Below are positions 1-5,111 of a stretch of 5,111 nucleotides of DNA, in pieces (positions within the stretch are counted from its first letter, which is position 1; every line of letters begins with the position of its first letter). Under the pieces are notes generated by a model that saw nothing but the letters and a program-made list of their open reading frames with translations, was not told where the DNA came from and made no database searches. Source of the stretch: an uncultured bacterium (lineage in GTDB: Bacteria > Acidobacteriota > UBA890); NCBI GenBank assembly GCA_937922775.1, contig CALAKE010000106.1, positions 1 to 5,111 on the forward strand, written 5' to 3'. The position numbers and the translations under genes are program-made.

Positions 1-1026
1 GCGCAGTGTATCGATGCCGTCGAGGACGTCCAACTTGGTCAGGATGATGGCATCCAGGCCGTTCACGCGGACGGCATAGCGGACGACGACCGCATCGAAC
101 CAGCCGCACCGGCGTGGCCGGCCCGTGGTTGCCCCGAACTCCTTGCCCGTGCGCTGCAGGAGCTCCGCCATCTCGCCCTGGAGCTGGCTGGGCATTGGGC
201 CCTCGCCGACACGAGTCGTATAGGCCTTGGCCACGGCGAGCACCGCATCAATGCGAGTCGGGCCCACTCCCAGACCATTGCAGATGCCGCCAGCGGTTGC
301 ATTCGAAGAGGTCACGTACGGATACGTGCCGTGGTCGATATCGAGGTGAGTTCCCTGTGCACCTTCAAAGAGAACGTTCTTGCCTGCGGCCATCGATTGG
401 TGCAGGTACAGAGACGTGTCGGTTGCGAAGTGGCGCAGGCGATCCCCGAACGCAGTGTAGCTCTCGATGATCTCGTCTGGGTCGAATGCAGGACGCTCGT
501 ACAAATACTCGAGCATCTTGTTCACCACTGCCAGGTTGGCCGTTACCTTGCGCGCCAGTACGTCGGTATCGAGGCAGTCCACGACGCGGATCCCCGAGCG
601 GGCCGCCTTGTCCTCGTAGCAAGGACCGATGCCGCGGCTGGTCGTGCCGATCTTGTCGCTGCCACGTCGCTCCTCGCTACCCAGCTCGATACCCCGATGG
701 TAGGGGAGGATGAGATGGGCTCTCTCGGAGATGAGCAGACGATCCTCGATTTGCACACCGGCAGTTTTCAGCTCATCGACCTCTTCGAACAGGGCTTCGG
801 GGTCGATGACTACGCCGTTGCCGATAAGGCACATCTTGTCGGGGCGGAGGATCCCGGACGGAACAAGGTGGAGGACGCTCTTATGGCCATCGATGATCAC
901 CGTATGACCTGCGTTGTTTCCACCCTGATAGCGGGCGACGATATCGAAGTGCTCGGTCAGCCAGTCGACGACCTTGCCCTTGCCTTCATCGCCCCACTGG
1001 CTACCTAAGAGGGCCACGTTCGCCAT
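1..1026 (-). CDS. purA: Adenylosuccinate synthetase (partial, C-terminus beyond left edge)
   Basis: Catalyses IMP + aspartate + GTP to adenylosuccinate, the first committed step from IMP to AMP; cytosolic. The frame is open from ATG 1026-1024 to the window edge, giving 342 residues of a family about 430 long, so roughly 90 C-terminal residues are outside. Visible motifs: the N-terminal loop GSQWGDEGKGK (residues 8-18) with Asp13; NNAGHT with His41, the same numbering as the catalytic pair in E. coli PurA; HLVPSG; GNGVVIDP; the IMP loop GTTSRGIGP near residue 130, where many homologues have Gly instead of Ser; FEGAQGTHLDIDHGTYPYV; GATTGRPRRCGW near residue 300; and LTKLDVLDG close to the edge. 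The start is fixed by the family N-terminus. Shine-Dalgarno is poor: a GGAG lies about 11 nt upstream. It is transcribed divergently from the DUF2065 gene. Identification is secure. Confidence 0.98.
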   Translation of the reverse strand, partial: MANVALLGSQWGDEGKGKVVDWLTEHFDIVARYQGGNNAGHTVIIDGHKSVLHLVPSGILRPDKMCLIGNGVVIDPEALFEEVDELKTAGVQIEDRLLISERAHLILPYHRGIELGSEERRGSDKIGTTSRGIGPCYEDKAARSGIRVVDCLDTDVLARKVTANLAVVNKMLEYLYERPAFDPDEIIESYTAFGDRLRHFATDTSLYLHQSMAAGKNVLFEGAQGTHLDIDHGTYPYVTSSNATAGGICNGLGVGPTRIDAVLAVAKAYTTRVGEGPMPSQLQGEMAELLQRTGKEFGATTGRPRRCGWFDAVVVRYAVRVNGLDAIILTKLDVLDGIDTLR

Positions 1027-1093
1027 GAGCGGACAGACTCCGGACTGTCGGTTAGAAGAGCGGGAAATCGTGGAGCGCAGCTTGAATGACATG

Positions 1094-1123
1094 ATCGTAC
1101 CAGCCTGGCCTCAGGGTCGACAA
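1094..1123 (-). promoter_or_regulatory. Candidate sigma70-type promoter for purA
   Basis: On the minus strand a -35-like TTGTCG (1123-1118) is followed by an 18-bp spacer and a -10-like TACGAT (1099-1094), each matching 4 of 6 consensus bases. A TG one base before the -10 gives an extended -10 character. Transcription would start near 1087 and give a leader of about 60 nt. Found by eye; no other good pair was seen between the two divergent genes on this strand. Confidence 0.45.
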
Positions 1124-1153
1124 GACACATGCATGGTCGTCCAGGTGTCACCG

Positions 1154-1162
1154 TGCTAGCAT
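1154..1162 (+). promoter_or_regulatory. Extended -10 element facing the DUF2065 gene
   Basis: TGC-TAGCAT fits the extended -10 pattern TGnTANNAT. It lies within a 15-bp stretch (1151-1165) that recurs exactly, on the opposite strand, in the promoter of the DUF465 gene (4960-4974). No convincing -35 is seen 16-19 bp upstream; the best is TGGTCG at 1134-1139. Transcription would be expected to begin about 7-9 nt after the hexamer, at or just before the ATG at 1171, which would leave essentially no leader. Confidence 0.45.
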
Positions 1163-1170
1163 CGCTCCCG

Positions 1171-1371
1171 ATGGACTGGCAGCTATTCTTGATGGCATTG
1201 GGGCTCGTCTTCATCCTCGAAGGGGTGCCTTACTTCTTGTCGCCGAGCCGCGCGCTCAGAGTCCTGCGACAGCTCGAGCAGGTCGATCCATGGATCGTGC
1301 GGATGCTCGGCCTGGCGGCCATGGTTGCCGGTGTCGCACTCCTCCTGCTGGGCCGATACGTGGGCAACTAG
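1171..1371 (+). CDS. DUF2065 (YjeT-like) small membrane protein
   Basis: A 66-residue protein of the DUF2065 family, to which E. coli YjeT belongs; its function is unknown. Two hydrophobic segments (about residues 4-23 and 45-63) flank a short basic and polar loop, predicting a small inner-membrane hairpin protein. The family pattern is visible: LEGxPYFLSP at 16-25, then R44-x-x-G47 and G54 in the second helix. An in-frame ATG at 1129 would add 14 polar residues that run through the putative promoter and match nothing in the family, so ATG 1171 is preferred. There is no Shine-Dalgarno before 1171. In E. coli yjeT lies directly upstream of purA on the same strand; here the pair is adjacent but divergent. 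The next gene starts 1 nt after this stop. The family call is good; no function can be given. Confidence 0.85.
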   Translation: MDWQLFLMALGLVFILEGVPYFLSPSRALRVLRQLEQVDPWIVRMLGLAAMVAGVALLLLGRYVGN

Positions 1372-1372
1372 C

Positions 1373-2140
1373 ATGATCATGCGGAAAGCGTCCAGCCTGC
1401 TGAGGACAGCTCTGGTACTGGTGGGGGCGGGGGCGGTCGTGACTGGCGTGCTTTCCTGCGCGGCACCTGCCGACCCGGCACGATCGACCGTTCAGATCAT
1501 CGTCGAGAATCTGGCGGCACAGCGGTATGGCAACGCGACGGCAATCTATCGAGAGGCCGAGGATGTAGTTTTGAGCGAGGCGGCTGCCGATAGTTGGCGG
1601 CGCGCGCTTGATCACGAGGACGCGACGGTGCGGCAATGGGCAGTTGATGCTCTTTCGCGGATCGGTGATCCGGCAGACCTTCCTCTGGTGGTCGATGCGC
1701 TGGATGATTCGTTTCGGAAGGTCCAGGAAATCGCGGCGGAGGGTTTGATGCGCATGGACTCCGCGCGCGCGCGCGAGGTCTTCATGCTCAGGCTCGACGC
1801 GTCGGACGTTTTGGCCCGTGTGTTGGCTGCGCAAACCCTTGCCGACATGGGTGAGTCGGCGGCCGTGCCGGCCATGATCGAACAGCTCCGAGATGACTCC
1901 CTCGAAGATGGCGTGCGCAATGTAATGGCGCAGTCGCTGGGGCGATTGGGAGACTCTCGGGCGGCGATACCGCTGGTCGAGTTGGCCCTCGATCAGAGCG
2001 CCGATCTGCAGCTACGTCGCAGCGCCGCGGATGCCGTGACCCTGCTGCCCGCCGAAGAGACTCGCGATGCTCTATCGCGACTGGCGGAGGCGGACGACGC
2101 TTATATTCGCGACCTGGCGGAGGGAGTGCTACGGAATTAG
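1373..2140 (+). CDS. HEAT-repeat lipoprotein
   Basis: A 255-residue secreted lipoprotein by prediction. The N-terminus has a basic start (MIMRK), a hydrophobic core (about residues 9-27) and a lipobox VLSC with the lipidated Cys at 29. The +2 residue is Ala, not Asp, so outer-membrane sorting is expected if a Lol system exists. After a linker, residues about 75-255 consist of roughly six HEAT-like (PBS-lyase-type) repeats of about 31 residues, recognisable by recurring VRQWAVDALSRIGD, VRNVMAQSLGRLGD and LRRSAADAV signatures. Such repeats form curved protein-binding solenoids; no catalytic motif is seen. ATG 1373 is chosen because it begins the signal peptide and follows the DUF2065 stop by 1 nt, implying translational coupling; ATG 1379 is an alternative two codons in. 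Its partner is unknown. The stop overlaps the stop of the convergent gene. Confidence 0.85.
   Translation: MIMRKASSLLRTALVLVGAGAVVTGVLSCAAPADPARSTVQIIVENLAAQRYGNATAIYREAEDVVLSEAAADSWRRALDHEDATVRQWAVDALSRIGDPADLPLVVDALDDSFRKVQEIAAEGLMRMDSARAREVFMLRLDASDVLARVLAAQTLADMGESAAVPAMIEQLRDDSLEDGVRNVMAQSLGRLGDSRAAIPLVELALDQSADLQLRRSAADAVTLLPAEETRDALSRLAEADDAYIRDLAEGVLRN
1762..1775. repeat. (CG)7 dinucleotide tract
   Basis: Seven consecutive CG dinucleotides inside the HEAT lipoprotein gene, encoding the SARAR stretch. It is a possible slippage site: loss or gain of one unit would frameshift the gene. It may simply reflect high GC content and Arg/Ala codons. Confidence 0.9.
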
Positions 2141-3129
2141 TCGTTGGGTACGGGTGGTGGCGGCAAGAGTGCCTGAATCGTGCTCGCCGCGGCTTCGGCT
2201 CGAGCCAAGAGGTTGTCCATCAGCACCCAGACCCAGGTTCCACCCTGCCCGTCGGCCCAGGCGCGGCCGACGTGCACTCCCGACGACCCGGCCACCCTGA
2301 AAGGCGAGTCGATCTGCGTCTGATCCTTCTTGGCGGCGCCGCCGCTGATCAAGCCGCCTTGGGCCAGGCTCTCGAGCACCTCGCCCACTTCCTGTCCCGG
2401 CACGTGCAGGGCGGCAGAGAGGGAGTGGAAGATGGGCGCACAAAGCATGGCGATCGTTGGGGCGGCTACGTTGAGTCGGCGAAGATGCCCCGCCTCTATC
2501 GCACCGGCGTCGTCGTCGCTCGCAGCACCCGGGTCGGGCCAGATGTCGAATGCCTGCTGGCGGCCGAATACAGCGTCCGGTATCTCATCCAGATTCAGCA
2601 CAGCGGTGCACTGTTGTGCGAGCTCTTCCAGCCTCTCCTCCCCGTGCTCCGATGCTGGCACGAGAACGGTGGCGCTGAGCTCCCCCGGCACATCACCGAG
2701 TGCGGTGATCACCGTCGCGAGCATCTGGGTTGTGCCCGACGGCAGGACCACAGCATAGCCCGGCTGCGGTGATGGCACCCGGCCGATGGAGGGTAGGGAA
2801 AGTGTGACGTTAGGCTCGTGAAGCCATGCCCCCGTGCAGTCGAGCGCGATATGACCGGCGTCGAGGATCTTGCCAATGTGTTCACGCACCATGGTGCGGT
2901 TGCCACAGAAGCAGACCAGATCCTGCCGCAGGATCTCATCATCCGCCGTTTCCGCCAGCACCCTCGCTTCTTCCCCGTATTCGGTAATTACGCCGGCCAG
3001 CCCCTCGAGGTCGAGCAACGTTACGGACTCGCTCGGATATCCCACACCGGCGAGCTGATCCTTGATCTCCTTGCCGAGCAAAGAGGATGCGCCAACCAGG
3101 GCGATATGTGGTGTGTCCGACTTGGCCAT
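2137..3129 (-). CDS. ASADH-superfamily protein, USG-1-like, predicted catalytically inactive
   Basis: A 330-residue homologue of aspartate-semialdehyde dehydrogenase (ASADH). The N-terminal nucleotide-binding signature is VGASSLLGKE (12-21). LDCTGAW (96-102) corresponds to the family's D-x-S-G-A-W/F region. The C-terminal domain shows LVPASEHGEERLEEL (156-170) and FGRQQAFDIWPDPG (188-201), equivalents of the family's S-G-x-G and AFN-x-x-P segments. The catalytic positions are changed. The usual N-C-T/S-T reads S-G-T-T (131-134), putting Gly132 in place of the nucleophilic Cys. The usual R-V-P-V-F-x-G-H reads C-A-P-I-F-H-S-L (230-237), losing both the substrate Arg and the general-base His. 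It therefore resembles USG-1-type paralogues rather than functional Asd. ATG 3129 lies 17 nt after the pssA stop with GAGG 11 nt upstream. Much longer frame extensions overlap pssA and are spurious. It is the last gene of the psd-pssA operon; its role is unknown. Confidence 0.85.
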   Translation of the reverse strand: MAKSDTPHIALVGASSLLGKEIKDQLAGVGYPSESVTLLDLEGLAGVITEYGEEARVLAETADDEILRQDLVCFCGNRTMVREHIGKILDAGHIALDCTGAWLHEPNVTLSLPSIGRVPSPQPGYAVVLPSGTTQMLATVITALGDVPGELSATVLVPASEHGEERLEELAQQCTAVLNLDEIPDAVFGRQQAFDIWPDPGAASDDDAGAIEAGHLRRLNVAAPTIAMLCAPIFHSLSAALHVPGQEVGEVLESLAQGGLISGGAAKKDQTQIDSPFRVAGSSGVHVGRAWADGQGGTWVWVLMDNLLARAEAAASTIQALLPPPPVPND

Positions 3130-3146
3130 ACTTGCAGATACCTCGG

Positions 3147-3962
3147 CTAGATCTCCGGCTCGACCGGCTCGGAGTCGGGGGGAACCTCTGCCATCTGCGA
3201 CCCCGGCTCGGGAAGCCGCTCCGGCGCACGCCGCCGGCGGAGCTGCTGCCACAGCCTCTCCAATGGGCCGGAGACCGTGTAGGTTGCAGCGAGTAGCAGA
3301 AGCACGGTCTGGGGTTCCAGGGCGATAAGCCAAATGATGATGGCAAGCAAGACCACCATCGAATAGCGCTGAGGGCGGCGGAGATCGACGTCCTTGAAGG
3401 AGCGATAGCGCAGCTTGGAGAGCATCAGAAAGGAGAGGATCGCGACCAGAACGAGCGTGAAATAGGTGACCCCAGGTGTCGAGATGCGCGCTGGCGAGTA
3501 GAACGCGAGCGCTGCTAGCATTCCCGCCGCCGTGGGAGCAGGCATGCCGGCAAAAAACCGACGATCGTGTTGTGATGCCTGCACGGTGAAGCGGGCGAGG
3601 CGAGTAGCCGCGCAGGTCAGGAAGATGAAAGACGTCGTCCAGCCGATACGCCCGAGATCCCATAGCCCCCACGAAAACACCAGCGCGGCCGGGGCCATGC
3701 CGAAGGTCAAGACATCCGCGATCGAATCGAACGCGGAACCGAAGGCGGTTTGGGTGTTCGTGAGACGCGCGATACGCCCGTCAAGGCCATCGAGCACGAT
3801 GGCGATTCCGATGGCCAACGCGGCCTCCGAGTAGTCTCCGTGCAACGTGCTCACGATGCTGTAGTAGCCACAGAAGAGGTTGCCGATCGTGAAGAGAGAC
3901 GGGAGCACGAAGATTCCCCGCTCGAACTTCCGCCGGGCAGCCCGTCGATGGCGATCGGTCAT
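3147..3962 (-). CDS. pssA: CDP-diacylglycerol--serine O-phosphatidyltransferase (phosphatidylserine synthase)
   Basis: Makes phosphatidylserine and CMP from CDP-diacylglycerol and L-serine in the inner membrane; the product is the substrate of Psd, encoded just upstream. The protein has 271 residues. The complete CDP-alcohol phosphotransferase motif D-G-x2-D-G-x2-A-R-x8-G-x3-D-x3-D is present with Asp58, Asp61, Asp79 and Asp83. The preceding LPSLFTIGNLFCGYYSI (20-36) is typical of type II PssA. Further hydrophobic segments follow to about residue 235. The last 35 residues form a basic then Pro/Glu-rich tail (RRRRAPERLPEP..., ending PVEPEI) that is probably cytoplasmic and not part of the catalytic core. 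ATG 3962 overlaps the psd stop by one base (TGATG), which indicates translational coupling; a GTG at 3965 is possible. Identification is secure. Confidence 0.96.
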   Translation of the reverse strand: MTDRHRRAARRKFERGIFVLPSLFTIGNLFCGYYSIVSTLHGDYSEAALAIGIAIVLDGLDGRIARLTNTQTAFGSAFDSIADVLTFGMAPAALVFSWGLWDLGRIGWTTSFIFLTCAATRLARFTVQASQHDRRFFAGMPAPTAAGMLAALAFYSPARISTPGVTYFTLVLVAILSFLMLSKLRYRSFKDVDLRRPQRYSMVVLLAIIIWLIALEPQTVLLLLAATYTVSGPLERLWQQLRRRRAPERLPEPGSQMAEVPPDSEPVEPEI

Positions 3963-4582
3963 CACGGTTGACCGCCCTGTGGCAAAGAGCTTGCGATGAT
4001 CGTCTCGCCGGCGCGGACGTGCTCTCCAACTGAAACTCGTGGCTCGGAGCCAGGTGGCAGTACGATCTCCGTGCGAGAGCCGAACCTGATGAGCCCGATC
4101 CGCTGTCCTCTCTCGAGACGGTCGCCCGGACCCACCCAGGTGTGGATACGGCGTGCAACGGCGCCCGAGATCATGGTAACGACGATGGGGCCGAACGGAC
4201 TTTCGATCGAGACCGCGCAGCGGGCGTTGTTGCTGGCCGACGGCTTGTATGCAGCTTCGTAGCCACCGCTGAAGCGCTCACACTTGAGGAGCTGTCCAGA
4301 GACCGGCGAGCGTGTCACGTGCACGTTCCAGATAGCCAGGAATATGGTGATCTCGAGCTCCCGGTCGTTGCTCTGGACATCCAAGATCCTCCCGTCGGCT
4401 GGAGCAAGCACCGCGTTCGGTGCCGCATCGACAGAACGCCGGGGATCACGAAAAAAGGAACCCATCGCAACTGCGAGGAGAATCGCGATGAGCGTTACCA
4501 GAGGCGAACCAGTAGCTGCCGCCGCGGCTGCAACAACCGCGGGTGGCAGAACATAGGGCAAGGCCTCGGACCGAATCTGCAT
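3962..4582 (-). CDS. psd: Phosphatidylserine decarboxylase proenzyme, short type II
   Basis: Decarboxylates phosphatidylserine to phosphatidylethanolamine, using a pyruvoyl group formed by self-cleavage. The protein has 206 residues, the length of the short type II enzymes rather than the roughly 320 of E. coli Psd. Visible: an N-terminal hydrophobic region (about 11-41) for membrane association; FFRDPRR (43-49); APADG with Asp63; WNVHVTRSPVSG with His88; and the maturation site RFGS, where cleavage between Gly168 and Ser169 would give a 168-residue beta chain and a 38-residue pyruvoyl alpha chain. The start is ambiguous. ATG 4582 gives the family-like IRSEALPYV N-terminus; an in-frame GTG at 4597 would add five residues. 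Neither has a strong Shine-Dalgarno. It overlaps pssA by one base, and the two enzymes catalyse consecutive steps. Identification is secure. Confidence 0.96.
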   Translation of the reverse strand: MQIRSEALPYVLPPAVVAAAAAATGSPLVTLIAILLAVAMGSFFRDPRRSVDAAPNAVLAPADGRILDVQSNDRELEITIFLAIWNVHVTRSPVSGQLLKCERFSGGYEAAYKPSASNNARCAVSIESPFGPIVVTMISGAVARRIHTWVGPGDRLERGQRIGLIRFGSRTEIVLPPGSEPRVSVGEHVRAGETIIASSLPQGGQP

Positions 4583-4596
4583 AAGGTCTGGTCCCA

Positions 4597-4613
4597 CTCA
4601 GCTCTTCGCTGAG
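4597..4613 (-). other. Small perfect hairpin before psd
   Basis: On the minus strand CTCAGC-GAAGA-GCTGAG forms a 6-bp perfect stem with a 5-nt purine-rich loop, ending 14 nt before the psd ATG at 4582. There is no U-tract, so it is not a normal terminator. It covers the region where a psd ribosome-binding site would lie and could influence initiation or mRNA stability. The structure is read directly; the function is inference. Confidence 0.4.
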
Positions 4614-4638
4614 CAGGTTCACTCACGTAACCGATCGA

Positions 4639-4661
4639 TCCGGGCTGGTTAGTCGCCCGGA
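4639..4661 (-). other. GC-rich hairpin between the DUF465 gene and psd
   Basis: A 7-bp perfect inverted repeat, TCCGGGC and GCCCGGA around a 9-nt loop, begins 6 nt after the DUF465 stop codon. The stem is strong, but the transcript continues TCGATCGG without a run of U. It is therefore at best a weak or factor-assisted terminator, or a processing hairpin separating the DUF465 gene from the psd operon. Confidence 0.4.
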
Positions 4662-4667
4662 AGCTGT

Positions 4668-4913
4668 CTAGCTAGCCGCCGCAGTCGGAAGGCCGTGCTC
4701 GTATTCGCGAATCATTGCCGCCATTCGATCCTTGAGCCAGAGCTTGTGCTTCTTGATCTTGACCTGCTCGAGTCGCTCCTGCTCGGTGGGCAGTTGCTTG
4801 CTCGACAGCTCCTCGAGTCGCACCTCGTACTTGCCATGTTGCGCTGCAAGGCTGCGGAACTCTTCGCTCTGGTCCAGAAGTTGATCGCGAATCTGACGGT
4901 CTGCAAGCGGCAT
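4668..4913 (-). CDS. DUF465 (YdcH-family) small coiled-coil protein
   Basis: An 81-residue charged, helical protein of the DUF465/YdcH family; its function is unknown. The pattern is an N-terminal helix (LADRQIRDQLLDQSEEFRSL), a turn, a second charged helix (YEVRLEELSSK), a short PTEQERLEQVK connector and the conserved C-terminal segment KIKKHKLWLKDRMAAMIREY, corresponding to the family's K-x-x-K-L-x-L-K-D-x-(I/M) signature. It probably forms a cytoplasmic helical hairpin or coiled coil. ATG 4913 is chosen because a strong Shine-Dalgarno, GGAGGAG at 4924-4918, sits at ideal distance. An in-frame start at 4943 would add ten residues lying in the leader. It has its own promoter candidate; the next gene on the same strand, psd, starts 85 nt after its stop, so read-through into psd is possible. 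Confidence 0.82.
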   Translation of the reverse strand: MPLADRQIRDQLLDQSEEFRSLAAQHGKYEVRLEELSSKQLPTEQERLEQVKIKKHKLWLKDRMAAMIREYEHGLPTAAAS

Positions 4914-4962
4914 TTGTCTCCTCCGGTTACCGTCCGTGTACACGAATAACAGGCCGTATGCG

Positions 4963-4992
4963 ATGCTAGCACGGTCGATGAAGCGGGCTCAA
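4963..4992 (-). promoter_or_regulatory. Candidate sigma70-type promoter for the DUF465 gene
   Basis: On the minus strand a -35-like TTGAGC (4992-4987), an 18-bp spacer and a -10-like TAGCAT (4968-4963), preceded by TGC, form an extended -10 promoter. The predicted start near 4956 gives a leader of about 43 nt that contains the strong ribosome-binding site. The surrounding 15 bp (4960-4974) are identical to 1151-1165 on the plus strand. Confidence 0.55.
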
Positions 4993-5046
4993 ACGCGGAA
5001 TTCGGCGCGGGTCGCCGAGCGGCTCAGGCACGTCCGCCACGCCCCG

Positions 5047-5111
5047 TCAAGCGCCCGCCAGCAGAGGGTTCCGGCCCAGCCGCGCGTCCGCCGGGCGGAT
5101 ATAGATGGGCT
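5047..5111 (-). CDS. C-terminal fragment, possibly TsaB (tRNA t6A synthesis)
   Basis: Only the last 20 codons and the TGA (5049-5047) of a leftward gene entering from the right edge are visible. They begin PIYIRPADARLG and end with a short Ala/Gly/Leu tail. A terminal P-x-Y-x-R-x-x-D/E-A segment is the usual end of TsaB (YeaZ), the non-catalytic partner of TsaD in making threonylcarbamoyladenosine on tRNAs. I recall tsaB lying upstream of psd-pssA in some deltaproteobacteria, which would fit, but this was not checked. The other two minus-strand frames across this stretch encode unconvincing Gly/Arg/Trp-rich peptides. The identification rests on about ten residues and is tentative. Confidence 0.42.
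   Translation of the reverse strand, partial: PIYIRPADARLGRNPLLAGA

Noticed and set aside
331..1008. 225-codon plus-strand open frame across purA
   Set aside because: It is codon-aligned antisense to purA, whose motifs are unmistakable; GC-rich genes often leave this frame open, and the peptide resembles no family I know.
2272..2772. Plus-strand frames of 140-170 codons across the ASADH-like gene
   Set aside because: Antisense shadows of a full-length recognisable protein, with no family resemblance.
3513..3521. A further TGCTAGCAT inside pssA
   Set aside because: It lies on the plus strand within pssA codons for Met-Leu-Ala-Ala, with no plus-strand gene downstream and no match to the longer 15-bp element, so it is probably coincidence.
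3130..3672. 181-residue N-terminal extension of the ASADH-like frame
   Set aside because: It overlaps pssA entirely, has low-complexity composition and lies upstream of a proper family N-terminus at 3129.
4142..4612. 156-codon plus-strand frame across psd
   Set aside because: Antisense to psd, which carries the RFGS maturation site and all family motifs.
5005..5030. GC-rich inverted repeats after the right-edge gene as a terminator
   Set aside because: Stems are only about four base pairs with tiny loops and no T-run; in such GC-rich DNA this is not meaningful.

Overview
This is a GC-rich bacterial window of ordinary housekeeping genes. I see no mobile element, CRISPR array, rRNA or tRNA. 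A purA neighbour of the DUF2065/YjeT family, a short type II Psd next to PssA, a DUF465/YdcH protein and a HEAT-repeat lipoprotein suggest a Gram-negative proteobacterium-like organism. I lean towards a deltaproteobacterial-type lineage (Desulfobacterota, Myxococcota or relatives), but this is inference from gene content and recalled gene order.

Left part (1-1170): the first 342 codons of purA (adenylosuccinate synthetase) run leftwards out of the window. Behind purA lies a 144-bp divergent intergenic region with a plausible purA promoter and, on the other strand, an extended -10 element facing a small membrane-protein gene.

Middle (1171-2140, + strand): a 66-residue DUF2065 membrane protein is followed after 1 nt by a 255-residue lipoprotein made largely of HEAT-like repeats. 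The two look like one transcription unit. The lipoprotein gene collides tail to tail with the leftward operon: the stop codons overlap.

Right part (2137-4582, - strand): psd, pssA and a gene of the aspartate-semialdehyde dehydrogenase (ASADH) superfamily form a compact leftward operon. PssA makes phosphatidylserine from CDP-diacylglycerol and serine. Psd decarboxylates it to phosphatidylethanolamine. The third protein keeps the ASADH fold signature but has lost the catalytic Cys, His and Arg positions, as in the USG-1-like pseudoenzymes, so its role is unknown.

Far right (4668-5111, - strand): a DUF465/YdcH-family small coiled-coil protein has a strong Shine-Dalgarno and its own promoter. 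Before it lie the last 20 codons of a gene whose C-terminus resembles TsaB (tRNA t6A synthesis).

The most interesting points are the degenerate ASADH homologue in a phospholipid operon, an identical 15-bp promoter element before two unrelated small genes, a probable leaderless start for the DUF2065 gene, and the coupling of a DUF2065 protein to a HEAT-repeat lipoprotein beside purA. I found no convincing novel defence or mobile system.
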